Shown: positions 26,114 to 35,323 of the stretch, one piece after another
Position numbering within the stretch: the first letter of the stretch is position 1
How the letters are laid out: every line of letters starts with the position of its first letter
Source: Listeria fleischmannii subsp. fleischmannii LU2006-1
GTDB lineage: Bacteria; Bacillota; Bacilli; Lactobacillales; Listeriaceae
Direction: 5' to 3'
Assembly: GCF_000344175.1 (NCBI RefSeq)
Contig: NZ_ALWW01000012.1
Span: forward strand, 22 to 63,564
DNA length: 63,543 bases
Program-made: the position numbers and the translations under genes
The notes under the pieces: model-generated
What the model was told of the DNA's origin: nothing
Database searches by the model: none
The model's input: only the letters and a program-made list of their open reading frames with translations

Positions 26114-26590
26114 ATGATTCCAGTAAATCTTAAACATAAACCAGTTATTGTTGTACCAAACTATGAGGATGTGGACGGAAAACTTGCTTATCAGTCCGAT
26201 GCAAAAGGTCTGTCACTTGGCCTTGCGCAGTGGAATGATCGCGGGAAAGTTGATATTTCTGCAAAAATATGGCGCCATACGGGTGGGAAATGGTCACGTC
26301 AATCAGAAGAAATGCCACTTCATCGTGTGCTAGACTTAGCTATTTTAATTGCTCGTGCAAAAGGACATTTTAACGAGGCATATAAATACGAACATTTTTA
26401 TGATAAAGAACAAATTGAACTTGACAGAATTGGTTTACAAGGAGATGCTATGACAGTTCAAATTTGTGAAGAAAATCCGTATATTGATGAAGACATTGAA
26501 TTATTCCAACAAGTTTTACGTGATAATGATGAACTTTTAAGTGAGAGACTACGTATACTGAGCAAACTTTTGAAAGAGTCAGGTTACTAG
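26114..26590 (+). CDS. conserved hypothetical protein (DUF6530-like)
   Basis: A 158-aa soluble protein that I associate tentatively with DUF6530. There is no signal peptide or membrane segment. It contains GLSLGLAQWNDRG, SAKIWRHTGGKWSRQSEE and HRVLDLAILI, reminiscent of small proteins predicted to bind proteins or nucleic acid. ATG 26114 follows AAGGAG. The gene lies behind a nested palindrome and 10 bp before the GIY-YIG-like gene, so the pair is likely one operon. Function unknown. Confidence 0.6.
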   Translation: MIPVNLKHKPVIVVPNYEDVDGKLAYQSDAKGLSLGLAQWNDRGKVDISAKIWRHTGGKWSRQSEEMPLHRVLDLAILIARAKGHFNEAYKYEHFYDKEQIELDRIGLQGDAMTVQICEENPYIDEDIELFQQVLRDNDELLSERLRILSKLLKESGY

Positions 26591-26600
26591 GAGGGGAATC

Positions 26601-26948
26601 ATGGGACAAAAGAGCGAAGACAGAAAAGCCAAGATTCGTGCATATAAAGAAACGCCTCCCGATGCGGGGGTTTACCGATTTTCAAACGAAGAGACGGGTG
26701 TTTTCTTAATTGGCAAAACAATGAATTTAAAAGGTGCTGCTTCTAAATTGGAATTTGGCATGAAGTTAGGCGAAGGCAGTATGCTTCCCCGGTATATGGC
26801 GGATGAGGCAAGAAAATCAGGTGTCGATAAAATTACTTTTGAAGTTTTAGAGCGTGTGGAAGTAAAACCTGAGATGACACGTGCGGACATTGAAGAAGAA
26901 TGTGATGTGCTTTTTGAGATTTGGGAAGAAAAACTTGAGTCTAAATAA
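26601..26948 (+). CDS. GIY-YIG nuclease family-like protein
   Basis: A 115-aa protein with a GIY-YIG-like start. AGVYRFSNEETGVFLIGKTMNLKG at about 22-45 aligns with the G-V-Y / F-L-I-G strands and the following helix, and E-rich helices follow. The canonical Arg after the second strand is replaced here (GKTMN), so catalysis is uncertain. It is cotranscribed with the upstream hypothetical gene and ends before a terminator. Confidence 0.65.
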   Translation: MGQKSEDRKAKIRAYKETPPDAGVYRFSNEETGVFLIGKTMNLKGAASKLEFGMKLGEGSMLPRYMADEARKSGVDKITFEVLERVEVKPEMTRADIEEECDVLFEIWEEKLESK

Positions 26949-26963
26949 AATGTATAGGCATAG

Positions 26964-27003
26964 AGACGATAGACAAAGTAGTAAATTCTTTGTCTATCGT
27001 TTT
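26964..27003 (+). terminator. terminator after GIY-YIG-like gene
   Basis: ACGATAGACAAAG / CTTTGTCTATCGT hairpin with a T tail. Confidence 0.88.
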
Positions 27004-27701
27004 TACTGAATGTAACAATAAAAGTAGTGTCATCCAAATATCAACATCAAGTGTGAGGTAAATTGGTCGCCATTTCAATGGGTGAACTTATACCTAGTGA
27101 TTATTTAATGAAAAAAGTAAATGAGATGTAGGATCCGGGTTTATTTATCCGTTAGTCGAACATAGCTATTCTCATACAAGTCAGCCCAATATGTCCCTGT
27201 TATTCTTGTAAAAGTAGTACTAATTCAATTGTAACAGTCTACTGTATTAGTATGAATCTAGAAAAACGGTAAAAAGTTTGACAATCTGAGATTAGCAATT
27301 AGATAGAACTATCCATTTTTTGTAGTGTGTAATTAATAAATTGGGACATAAAATATATATTACTTAATAAAAAATAATAGTATAGACTTGTAAACAATGA
27401 ATTTTGTTACTTTGTCTACAGTTTAAAACGCCCTTTCTTATATTGGAAAAGGTGTTTTTCTTCATTCTTTTACACAACTATCATGTTTAAATTCTTTTAA
27501 GGTTCACAAAATGTACATAAATGAGCAAGCAAAGAAAAAATGAGTAAAAAACATATTAAATTTTAATCTTTTGCGATTAAAATATGCTATGTAATCATAA
27601 ATGAAACCCCTATAACTTATGAAATCAGAACAGATATCGTTCCTATTATTATAGTGAAAAATGGAAATAAAGGGCATTAATTCTCTTTATAGGAGTGGTT
27701 T

Positions 27702-27743
27702 ATGTGGTTTATCTGGGAAGTCACAAAATGGACAAAAAAATAA
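27702..27743 (+). CDS. candidate 13-aa Trp-rich small ORF
   Basis: ATG 27702 with AGGAGTGG at 27691-27698 encodes MWFIWEVTKWTKK. Only the ribosome site and composition support it. It lies at the start of the first tandem unit. It could be a leader peptide or signal peptide, or be non-coding. Confidence 0.3.
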   Translation: MWFIWEVTKWTKK

Positions 27744-27982
27744 GGAAGTAAATTAATAAAAATATCTTTTTTTAAAATTTGAAACTGCTATGATATTAAA
27801 TGTACAAAAGTTAATGAATATTTCAATAGAAAGAGGAGAACTATAAGGTGGATAAAACAAAAAGATGGAATTTTCACATCTATATTTAAGGCTTAAAGAG
27901 GCGTCACAAATTATACAAGAAAAATAGATGGAAAGTAATAAAAATGGCTTTTTTAAAAATTTCAACCTGATATGATAATAAT
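27720..27982 (+). repeat. diverged tandem duplication (about 183-bp period) with promoter-like ends
   Basis: The stretch 27720-27800 (GTCACAAAATGGACAA... TATGATATTAAATG) aligns with 27903-27982 (GTCACAAATTATACAAG... TATGATAATAATG). Both hold a T6-7/A-rich block followed by a TATGAT -10-like hexamer. The units look like a duplicated promoter or small-RNA cassette upstream of the Crp/Fnr regulator. Confidence 0.55.
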
Positions 27983-28077
27983 GAATTCAGGGACTAGTTG
28001 CTAGCATAAAGAAGAGCAATTATAAAATATTAGGTTGAAAAGTCAAAAAAAACATTCAACTTGAAAGGGCGATTTAA

Positions 28078-28767
28078 ATGGTTTCTGAGATAAAAGAACT
28101 GTATTCAAATGAAAATGTGGAAAAAAGTTTTAGCCAAGAAAATTTAATTAAAATGCTTATCCATTCTCCTCGAGTAAAAAATGAATATCGGAAAATAAAG
28201 AAAAAGCAAACTATAGTTCCAGTAAAAAATAATGAAATTTATTTTCTTACATCTGGCTTAATTGTGTCCCAATATGAAGATCAGCCTATTAATTTAAAAA
28301 GTGCCAATCAGTTTATTGGACTAGATACCATCATTTTACAAGAAGATCAGATGTATAATCATCAAGCGCTTGTAGATAGTGAAGTCATCGTCTTTGAAAC
28401 AAAAGAAGTATTGATGGAACTATTTAGCCAACAAGAAGGCTGGTTATTTTTAACACTTGAAATGCAAAAGCAAATAAAACTACTAACCGACAAATATCTA
28501 ATTATGCAGAAGAATAGTTTTGCTCGGCTCACGACTACCTTTTTTGAACTGGCACTAAGGTTCGGTGTGAAGCAAAAAGATGCTTATATATTGCCTAAAT
28601 ATTTCAGTAAAAAATTTATCGCAGACTATTCAGGTTTAAGCCCAAGTTCAGTTAAAAAAATTGAAGTTTTGTTACGAGAAGACGGTATCATTAAATTTAT
28701 TGACAAGAGGTATGTTGTTTTTTTAGAAAAGTCAAGATATTATCCTGAAATGCCGGACAAGTATTAG
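28078..28767 (+). CDS. Crp/Fnr family transcriptional regulator (PrfA-like size)
   Basis: A 229-aa regulator. The N-terminal cyclic-nucleotide-binding-like beta barrel (about 1-115) contains KKKQTIVPVKNNEIYFLTSG. A dimer helix follows around 118-145, then a C-terminal winged helix with FIADYSGLSPSSVKKIEVLL at about 180-200. Listeria has several Crp/Fnr paralogues including PrfA; this one lacks features allowing me to call it PrfA. It sits just upstream of the giant secreted Ig-like protein and may control it. ATG 28078 follows AAAGGGCG. Confidence 0.85.
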   Translation: MVSEIKELYSNENVEKSFSQENLIKMLIHSPRVKNEYRKIKKKQTIVPVKNNEIYFLTSGLIVSQYEDQPINLKSANQFIGLDTIILQEDQMYNHQALVDSEVIVFETKEVLMELFSQQEGWLFLTLEMQKQIKLLTDKYLIMQKNSFARLTTTFFELALRFGVKQKDAYILPKYFSKKFIADYSGLSPSSVKKIEVLLREDGIIKFIDKRYVVFLEKSRYYPEMPDKY

Positions 28768-28863
28768 TTTCTTTTTAAAGGAAAGGCGGTTATCTGCTAT
28801 GGGAAAGTTTACCATATTGATTGATTCAAGCTAAATACTTTGAAGTCAGTCATTGAAAGGGAA

Positions 28864-28879
28864 ATAGTTGCGCAACTAT
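28864..28879 (+). promoter_or_regulatory. perfect 16-bp palindrome, candidate Crp/Fnr operator
   Basis: ATAGTTGCGCAACTAT, perfect dyad 35 bp before the secreted protein's start. The 6-2-6 core TAGTTG-CG-CAACTA has the same geometry as a PrfA box, although the bases differ. It could also be a leader hairpin. Confidence 0.5.
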
Positions 28880-28913
28880 CCTATTATTTTAAATTAGAGG
28901 AGGACATTTATTA

Positions 28914-31900
28914 ATGTCAACAAAGAAAAATTTTATTAAAAAAAGTGGAACAATTGCTTTAGCAACAGCATTAGTTGGTAGTAGTTTAATTACTGCTTTA
29001 CCCGTTAATGTATTTGCGAGCGAAGCATTAAAAATCACGGCTTTAACAGCGACTCCTGCAAATGCAACAGAAGTAGCTACCTTCGACCAATTGAAAGCAG
29101 CGTTGCTAGACACCAGTATTACCGATATTAAATTGACTGCGGATATTAAAGTGACATCAAGTTTCAACTTCACAACTCAGAAAAACCTTTATGGTGAGGG
29201 CCATACAATTGATATGGCGAATAACAAGATTGGGATTTCTAAAGCGAATTTAGTAAACCGAGTTGAAAATGTCAACATTACGAATCAAAATATTTATCCG
29301 CTTTTCTGGTCTGAAACTTCTGGTGTTGTTGTAACGTATAAAGATGTAAGCTCTTCAGGTAACCAATTTGTTTATAACAATGCAGGTACAACTATTTTAG
29401 AAGGTAAAATTACTGCAAATGTTCTGGCTGAGGAAGTTTATCAAGGTAAAGATATTCAAATTAAAAGCGGTGCGGATGTAAACTTTACTTCTCAAACTGG
29501 CTGCCCAGCATTCCGTGTATCTGGCAGTGTGACCCAAGAAGCAGATTCTAAAGTGAAGGTTGTTTCTAAAGACTATGTCATTTACGCAGGAAGCAGCAAC
29601 GTTCAAATTAATATTGCTGGGGATATGGATATTACATCTCAAACACAGCAAGCCATTTATACAGCTGGATCAGGTGGGAACATGGTTATTCAATCGGGTG
29701 CTAAATTTAAAGCATCAGCGGGAGATAAAATTGAAGAAGGAATTTCCATTACAAGCGGTAACTTAACAGTTAAAAGTGGTGCTGACTTTAATGTAACTTC
29801 AGCGGGTGTGCAGGGAACAGTTCAAACTGGCGGAAAATTAATTTTTGAAGATGGTTCGAACTTTGCAATTACAAATACTAACCCGGTTGGTTCTGTTTTT
29901 GCTAACTATGCAGGTAGCTCCACAAATATCAACATTAATTCAGATAAAGGATTGTCAACATGGGATTATGGTCAAATTAACACAGATTTACCAACTCATA
30001 ATTACAATGACTTTAAAACAGCAACGTTTGATTTATCTGGATGGGATAAAGGAAATCTTAGTCAAAAGAATTTAACTTCCAATAGCTCGCAATTTATGTC
30101 GCAGTTTGTAAGTAAAACAACGGCTAAACTATTTGGTGGTAGCTATGCGCTAACAAGTATTGCGCAAACAACAATTGATGATTTAACAACAGATTCCACA
30201 CTAGCAACTGGTAAAGCTGAACCGAATGCTTCTATTGTCATTAAAGATGCAGCAGGAAATACAATTGGCTCTGGAAGAGTTGGTTCTGATGGGTTCTATA
30301 GCATCACGATTCCAAAACAAGCAGCTGGAACTAAAGTCACTGCAATGGCAACTTCAAATGGCATTACTTCTGATGCTACTACGACAGTGAAGCAAGCTGC
30401 AATTGCTCAAACGACAATCGATGCTTTAACGACAGATTCAACTAAAGCAACAGGAACAGCAGAACCAAATGCTTCTATTGAAATCAAGGCGAATGGTGAA
30501 GTAATTGGCTCTGGAAAAGTTGGTGGAGACGGGAAATACAGCATCACGATTGCTCAACAAGATGTAGGAACACGTGTAACGGCAACAGCAACAGTTGGCG
30601 ACGCTTCTTCTTCTGCAACAACAGCGGTTACTCAAGGTGCGATTGCACAAACAACTATTGCTGCGTTAACGACTAAATCGACTACGGCTCAAGGAACAGC
30701 AGAACCGAATGCGTCTATCACGATTAAAAATGATGCTGGCGATACGCTTGGAACAGGAAAAGTTGGTTCTGACGGCAAATATAGCATTACAATTCCAAAA
30801 CAAACTGCGGGAACAGTAGTGACTGCAACAGCTTCAGCAAGTGGTAAAACTTCAAGTGCTTCTACAACAGTTTTACGCGGTGAAATCAATCAAACAACCA
30901 TCAATAAAGTAACGACAGAATCGACATCGGTTTCTGGAACAGCAGAACCAAATGCCACTATCGTCATTAAAGATGATAATAATAATCAGCTTGCAACAGG
31001 ACGTGTTGGCTCTGATGGCATTTACAGCTTGACCATTGCTAAACAAGCAGAAGGAACAGTTGTTATTGCAACGGCTTCAGCAGACGGATTCACATCTGAT
31101 GCTTCAACTATTGTAGTCCGTGACGGAATTGATCAAACAACTATTAATTCATTAACAACAGATTCTACGAGTGTTTCTGGAACAGCAGAACCTAACTCGA
31201 CAGTTGTTGTGAAAGACCAAGACGGTAAACAACTTGCAACAGGCCGAGTAGGCTCTGACGGTATTTACAGCCTAACTATTCCGAAACAAGCAGAAGGAAC
31301 TGTTGTAACCGCAACAGCAACATTAAACGGTAAAACTTCAAGTGCATCCACAACGGTTAAACGTGATGGCATTGCACCAACAACACTAGATACACTGACA
31401 GCAGATTCTACTACTGCAACAGGAACAGCAGAACCAAATGCGACGATTGTGATTAAAAATGCAGCTGGTGACACACTTGGAACAGGTAAAGTAGGTTCTG
31501 ACGGTAAATACAGCATTACGATTCCAAAACAGGCATCCGGAACTGTCGTGACTGCAACAGCAACAGCAGACGGTAAAACTTCAAGTGCATCGACAACCGT
31601 TGCCAAAGGACAAGATATCGCGAAAACGACAATCGATGCCTTAACAACAGATTCTACACTTGCGTCAGGAACAGCAGAACCAAACTCAGATGTAGTGATT
31701 AAAGCAGGGTCAACTACACTTGCTTCTGGAAAAGCGGGTTCTGATGGTAAATATAGTTTCACAATTGCAAAACAAGCAGCTGGAACAATCGTAACTGCTA
31801 CGGCTTCTGCAGACAACCAAACATCAAGTGCATCTACAACAGTGACGAAACAATCATCTGGAACAGTGACAGTCACAGCACCTTATTATGTAGGTTATGA

Positions 31901-33413
31901 TTCGAATGTAAAAGCAACTGTTTCTGGTGATGCAGTGAAAGTATATCTAGAAGTAGATGGAACGAAATATACAACTGTTCCAGTAAGTGGCAGCTTCCAG
32001 TATTATGCGAAAGATAAAATTACGAAAACGACTCAAAAAGCTTACCTAGTAGCTCTTGATGCAAATGGTAAAGAATTATCTCGTGCACAAGTGACACTTA
32101 AAGATGGTAGCGTTATGCAAGGTACTGTTAGTGCAACACCGTTTATTGTTGGTGCAGATAGCTATGTGAAAGGTGCTTACACAGGAGCCGTGACTAAAGT
32201 AGCGATTTCTGTTAACGGGACTGTTTACCCAGCAGTAGCTGTTTCCGGTCAAGGCGCACTTCAATACTACGCGAAAGATAAAATCACTAAAACATCAGAT
32301 GTTGTGAAACTAATCGGTTACAACTCTGAAGGTACAGCAATTTCTACAGTTCCAGTTGTTTTAAATGGACCAGACAGCTTAGTAGGCGCAATTACGCCAA
32401 ACCCAAGCAATTTCGTTATTTCTAACGATTCTTATGTAAAAGGAACTTATACAGGTAATGTGAAATATGTTTCTCTTGTTGTGAATGGAGTTGAAAGTGC
32501 GAAAGTGGGTGTAGTAGACGGAACAACTTGGCAGTACTATGCAAAAGGTAAAATTACGAGCCCAACAGATGATGTTTCTGTTAAAGCTTACAATTCGGCG
32601 GGCACATTAGTAGATACGAAGTCAATGACGGTTTCTCAAAACCCTGTGGGTCAAAGCACAGTGGCACCGGCAGACTTCACGCTTAAATCTGATTCCTACG
32701 TAAAAGGAACATATACAGGAAGTGTGAAATATGTAGCATTGAAAGTTAATGACACGGTTTATAGCAAAGTGGCGGTAGTAGATGCGACAAACTTCCAATA
32801 TTATGCGAAAGATAAAATCAATTCAACAACGGATGATGTTTCTGTAATTGGTTATGACTCTACTGGCACGCAAATTGCTTCCAATAAAGTTAATATCAAA
32901 TCCGGTGAACAATCTACGATGACAGCAAACACGTATAAATTAGGTGATTCAAATGCAACAGGTACGTATACAGGTGCAGTGAAATATGTGGCTGTGAAAA
33001 TTAATGATACAACGTACAGTAAAGTTCCAGTTAACACAGATGGCACTTACCAATACTACATCAAAGACAAAGTATCTAGTAAAGATGATGTTGTAACTGT
33101 ACTTGGTTATGATTCAACTGGTGCAGTTGTTGCACAATCAAGCGTAACAATTGACCCAGGTGTAGCACCGACCATGACAGCAAATGATTACACAATAGGA
33201 ACTGCTAATGTAACAGGTACGTATACCGGTGGTGTAAAATATGTGGCTATTCAAGTAGGGGATACGGTATACAGCAAAGTTCCAGTTAATACAGACGGCA
33301 CATTCCAGTATTATTCAAAAGATAAAATCTCAGATGCTACTGTCAAAGTAACAGTCTTAGGCTATGATGCAACTGGTAAAGTTGCTGTTCAAGCAGATGT
33401 AACAGTTAAATAA
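28914..33413 (+). CDS. large secreted protein: pectate-lyase-like adhesive domain plus 13 Ig-like repeats
   Basis: A 1499-aa protein. The signal peptide is about residues 1-35 (positively charged start, hydrophobic core, ending VFA-S). An N-terminal beta-helix/pectate-lyase-like region (about 55-400) is rich in N/T/S and resembles adhesive domains of Gram-positive surface proteins. Residues 416-981 are seven tandem repeats of about 80 aa (AEPNA, VGSDGKYSITI) of bacterial Ig (Big_6-like) type. Residues about 982-1499 are six repeats of about 86 aa (SYVKGTYTG, QYYAKDKI). There is no LPXTG, SLH, GW or WxL anchor, so it is either released or held non-covalently. GAGGAGG precedes ATG 28914. An adhesion role is inferred. 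Confidence 0.88.
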   Translation: MSTKKNFIKKSGTIALATALVGSSLITALPVNVFASEALKITALTATPANATEVATFDQLKAALLDTSITDIKLTADIKVTSSFNFTTQKNLYGEGHTIDMANNKIGISKANLVNRVENVNITNQNIYPLFWSETSGVVVTYKDVSSSGNQFVYNNAGTTILEGKITANVLAEEVYQGKDIQIKSGADVNFTSQTGCPAFRVSGSVTQEADSKVKVVSKDYVIYAGSSNVQINIAGDMDITSQTQQAIYTAGSGGNMVIQSGAKFKASAGDKIEEGISITSGNLTVKSGADFNVTSAGVQGTVQTGGKLIFEDGSNFAITNTNPVGSVFANYAGSSTNININSDKGLSTWDYGQINTDLPTHNYNDFKTATFDLSGWDKGNLSQKNLTSNSSQFMSQFVSKTTAKLFGGSYALTSIAQTTIDDLTTDSTLATGKAEPNASIVIKDAAGNTIGSGRVGSDGFYSITIPKQAAGTKVTAMATSNGITSDATTTVKQAAIAQTTIDALTTDSTKATGTAEPNASIEIKANGEVIGSGKVGGDGKYSITIAQQDVGTRVTATATVGDASSSATTAVTQGAIAQTTIAALTTKSTTAQGTAEPNASITIKNDAGDTLGTGKVGSDGKYSITIPKQTAGTVVTATASASGKTSSASTTVLRGEINQTTINKVTTESTSVSGTAEPNATIVIKDDNNNQLATGRVGSDGIYSLTIAKQAEGTVVIATASADGFTSDASTIVVRDGIDQTTINSLTTDSTSVSGTAEPNSTVVVKDQDGKQLATGRVGSDGIYSLTIPKQAEGTVVTATATLNGKTSSASTTVKRDGIAPTTLDTLTADSTTATGTAEPNATIVIKNAAGDTLGTGKVGSDGKYSITIPKQASGTVVTATATADGKTSSASTTVAKGQDIAKTTIDALTTDSTLASGTAEPNSDVVIKAGSTTLASGKAGSDGKYSFTIAKQAAGTIVTATASADNQTSSASTTVTKQSSGTVTVTAPYYVGYDSNVKATVSGDAVKVYLEVDGTKYTTVPVSGSFQYYAKDKITKTTQKAYLVALDANGKELSRAQVTLKDGSVMQGTVSATPFIVGADSYVKGAYTGAVTKVAISVNGTVYPAVAVSGQGALQYYAKDKITKTSDVVKLIGYNSEGTAISTVPVVLNGPDSLVGAITPNPSNFVISNDSYVKGTYTGNVKYVSLVVNGVESAKVGVVDGTTWQYYAKGKITSPTDDVSVKAYNSAGTLVDTKSMTVSQNPVGQSTVAPADFTLKSDSYVKGTYTGSVKYVALKVNDTVYSKVAVVDATNFQYYAKDKINSTTDDVSVIGYDSTGTQIASNKVNIKSGEQSTMTANTYKLGDSNATGTYTGAVKYVAVKINDTTYSKVPVNTDGTYQYYIKDKVSSKDDVVTVLGYDSTGAVVAQSSVTIDPGVAPTMTANDYTIGTANVTGTYTGGVKYVAIQVGDTVYSKVPVNTDGTFQYYSKDKISDATVKVTVLGYDATGKVAVQADVTVK
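30159..31856 (+). repeat. seven tandem about 242-bp repeats encoding Big_6-like Ig domains
   Basis: Within the secreted protein, seven units of 80-82 codons share the frame QTTI..LTTDST...GTAEPN...VGSDGKYSITI..Q..GT.VTA.A. Nucleotide identity between adjacent units is visibly high (for example CAGAACCAAATGC blocks), so copy number may vary between strains. Confidence 0.9.
31857..33410 (+). repeat. six tandem about 258-bp repeats encoding a second Ig-like domain
   Basis: Six units with V.G..SYVKGTYTG.VKYV...VN...Y.KV.V......QYYAKDKI at the C-terminus of the secreted protein. The last three units are the most alike. Confidence 0.88.
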
Positions 33414-33426
33414 ATTTAATATTGAA

Positions 33427-33474
33427 ATGTGGTGGCTAAATCAGATGAGGCTTAGTCACCGCATTCTTTTAAAA
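33427..33474 (+). terminator. terminator after large secreted protein
   Basis: GTGGTGGCTAA / CTTAGTCACCGC hairpin followed by ATTCTTTT. Confidence 0.65.
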
Positions 33475-33497
33475 AATTCGAAGGAGTATAACACTTT

Positions 33498-33995
33498 ATG
33501 AAAAAAGCAATTCTGATTGCAATGTCTGGCGTTTGCGCGCTATCTCTTGTGGCTTGTTCCGATCAAGGGTCGAAGGAAATGAAAACGGATAGTCCGAGAC
33601 AAGGAGAAAAAGCAGATACAACACAAAAATATCCAACAAAAACGGTTAATAATGTGGAAATGAAAATTGAGAATATCAAGACAACGGAAAATGGTAAGGG
33701 CGACAAAAATATTGTCCAGTTTAACCTTACTTTTAAAAATAATAATGATGGAAATTATGGTGTAGGCGGTAACGACTTCATTCTAAAATCGGGAGATAAG
33801 ACGTATATGGTGAAGGCTGACGCGAACAATATCGGCACGGAAATAGGTGCAGGTAAAACAGTGAAGGGCAGCGTAAACTTTGAAATACCAAAAGACGTTC
33901 AAAAAGGCGAGTTTTCCTACAAACCTGTTGCAGTTGGGAAGCAAAAATCGGAAGTGTTAGCAACCTGGAACGTTACGATTCCTGAAGCGAAGTAA
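33498..33995 (+). CDS. secreted lipoprotein with DUF4352-like domain
   Basis: A 165-aa lipoprotein precursor. A short hydrophobic signal ends in the lipobox LVAC with lipidated C20, then comes a charged linker. A C-terminal Ig-like beta domain (NNVEMKIENIKTTENG, then NDFILKSGDKTY) is typical of DUF4352. The role is unknown. It lies between the secreted Ig protein and the polysaccharide genes, and its stop is 20 bp before the dehydrogenase start, so it may be the first gene of that operon. Confidence 0.82.
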   Translation: MKKAILIAMSGVCALSLVACSDQGSKEMKTDSPRQGEKADTTQKYPTKTVNNVEMKIENIKTTENGKGDKNIVQFNLTFKNNNDGNYGVGGNDFILKSGDKTYMVKADANNIGTEIGAGKTVKGSVNFEIPKDVQKGEFSYKPVAVGKQKSEVLATWNVTIPEAK

Positions 33996-34015
33996 ATTTG
34001 AAGGAGATGCTTTTT

Positions 34016-35197
34016 TTGAAAATTACAGTCATTGGGTTAGGTTATATTGGCCTTCCCACCGCAATAATGTTTGCCAACCACGGCCAGCAGGTCATCGGGA
34101 TAGATGTGAAAAAAAATGTGATTGAAATGTTGAACGAAGGAAAACTTCATATCGAAGAGCCTGGGCTTAAAGAAGAACTTCACCGCGCCATTTCTTCTGG
34201 CAATTTTACAGCGCAATTTGAGATGGAAGAATCTGATGCTTTTATCATCTCTGTACCAACCCCCAATTTGCCTGACGCGTATCGGTCTTGTGACTTAACG
34301 TATGTTAAAGATGCTGTTCAGAAAATTATCCCATTTTTAAAAAGAGGGAATGTCGTGATTTTAGAATCTACTATCGCGCCGCGAACAACCGAAGATGTGG
34401 TGAAGCCGCTCCTTGAAAATGCGGGCTTTATAATCGGAGAAGATCTGTTTTTAGTACATTGTCCAGAACGCGTTTTGCCGGGAAAAATTATTCATGAATT
34501 GGTGCATAATAACCGTATCATTGGCGGAGTTACGCCAAATTGTGTCGAAGCCGGGAAACGGGTTTATGGTGTGTTTGTGAAAGGCGAACTTATTGAGGCG
34601 AGTGCTGGTGCAGCTGAACTTTCGAAACTCATGGAAAATACGTACCGAGATGTGAATATTGCACTTTCAAATGAGCTTTCCAAAATTGGTGACGCTCTTC
34701 ATATTAACGCGCTTGAAGTGATTGAAATGGCCAATAAACATCCACGTGTGAATCTTCATTCGCCAGGACCCGGTGTCGGAGGTCATTGTCTGGCTGTTGA
34801 TCCTTACTTTATCGTTTCGGCTGCGCCGGAACAAACGCCGCTTATTCAACAGGCACGCGTAATTAACAACTCGATGCCAAACTTTATTTTAGACAAAATT
34901 AATGGATTCATGAAGAAAATTAACGGCAAGAAAATTACTATTTGCGGGGTGACCTACAAAGGAGATGTGGACGATATCCGTGAGAGCCCGGCACTTCAGA
35001 TTGTTCAGCTTTTGGATGAACAAACGGATTTTGCGTTATCGATTTTTGACCCACATGTGAAGAAACCATGGATAGAGACCGATTTTGAAGCGGCTGTTCA
35101 TTCTGCCGATTTACTAGTCATTCTTTCCGACCACAGTGAATTTAAATGGATTACCGAAGAAAATCTAAACAGTATGAACCAAAAAAAATATTTTTGA
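34016..35197 (+). CDS. UDP-glucose/UDP-ManNAc dehydrogenase family (WecC-like), C-terminus frameshifted
   Basis: A nucleotide-sugar 6-dehydrogenase. The NAD-binding GLGYIGLPTA lies at the N-terminus. The catalytic region GPGVGGHCLAVDPYF is near residues 248-262, and the UDP-binding domain has KGDVDDIRESPA. GxGGHCxxVDPYF-type motifs favour UDP-N-acetylmannosamine dehydrogenases (WecC) over UDP-glucose ones. The start is TTG 34016, 9 bases after AAGGAG. At an A8 run (35181-35188) the frame shifts. Dropping one A continues FDTKGIIQIKRNQEVNIFDM and a further tail to a stop at 35339. It would supply UDP-ManNAcA for the glycan made here. Confidence 0.85.
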   Translation: MKITVIGLGYIGLPTAIMFANHGQQVIGIDVKKNVIEMLNEGKLHIEEPGLKEELHRAISSGNFTAQFEMEESDAFIISVPTPNLPDAYRSCDLTYVKDAVQKIIPFLKRGNVVILESTIAPRTTEDVVKPLLENAGFIIGEDLFLVHCPERVLPGKIIHELVHNNRIIGGVTPNCVEAGKRVYGVFVKGELIEASAGAAELSKLMENTYRDVNIALSNELSKIGDALHINALEVIEMANKHPRVNLHSPGPGVGGHCLAVDPYFIVSAAPEQTPLIQQARVINNSMPNFILDKINGFMKKINGKKITICGVTYKGDVDDIRESPALQIVQLLDEQTDFALSIFDPHVKKPWIETDFEAAVHSADLLVILSDHSEFKWITEENLNSMNQKKYF

Positions 35198-35323
35198 TAC
35201 AAAAGGAATCATCCAGATAAAACGAAATCAAGAAGTAAATATATTTGACATGGGAAGCTTATATCAAATGAAAAAGAAAAATTCATTAGCACCACTATCT
35301 GCTCTTAGCACAGGAGGAAATGA

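Larger units (their letters stand above)
27004..28077. other. 1.07-kb AT-rich region without a confident gene
   Basis: No long frame fits a protein. Seen here are a weak hairpin at about 27425-27460 and a perfect 9-bp inverted repeat ATTTTAATC/GATTAAAAT at 27560-27583. There are also two diverged tandem units of about 180 bp (see the repeat entry) and several very short ORFs. One has a good ribosome site (27702-27743, 13 codons, Trp-rich). The stretch could host small RNAs or serve as a long regulatory region for the Crp/Fnr gene. Confidence 0.6.

Noticed and set aside
28078-28767. Assignment of the Crp/Fnr regulator as PrfA
   Set aside because: Size and fold fit, but the neighbours are not the virulence cluster and no canonical PrfA box (TTAACANNTGTTAA) was found nearby.
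29397-33046. Several minus-strand frames of 60-200 codons opposite the large secreted protein
   Set aside because: They mirror the repeat codon pattern of the real gene, lack ribosome sites and resemble no protein family.
30159-33410. Regularly spaced repeats that could suggest a CRISPR or satellite array
   Set aside because: The repeats are in-frame codons of Ig-like domains about 80-86 aa long inside one open reading frame; there are no short direct repeats with unique spacers.
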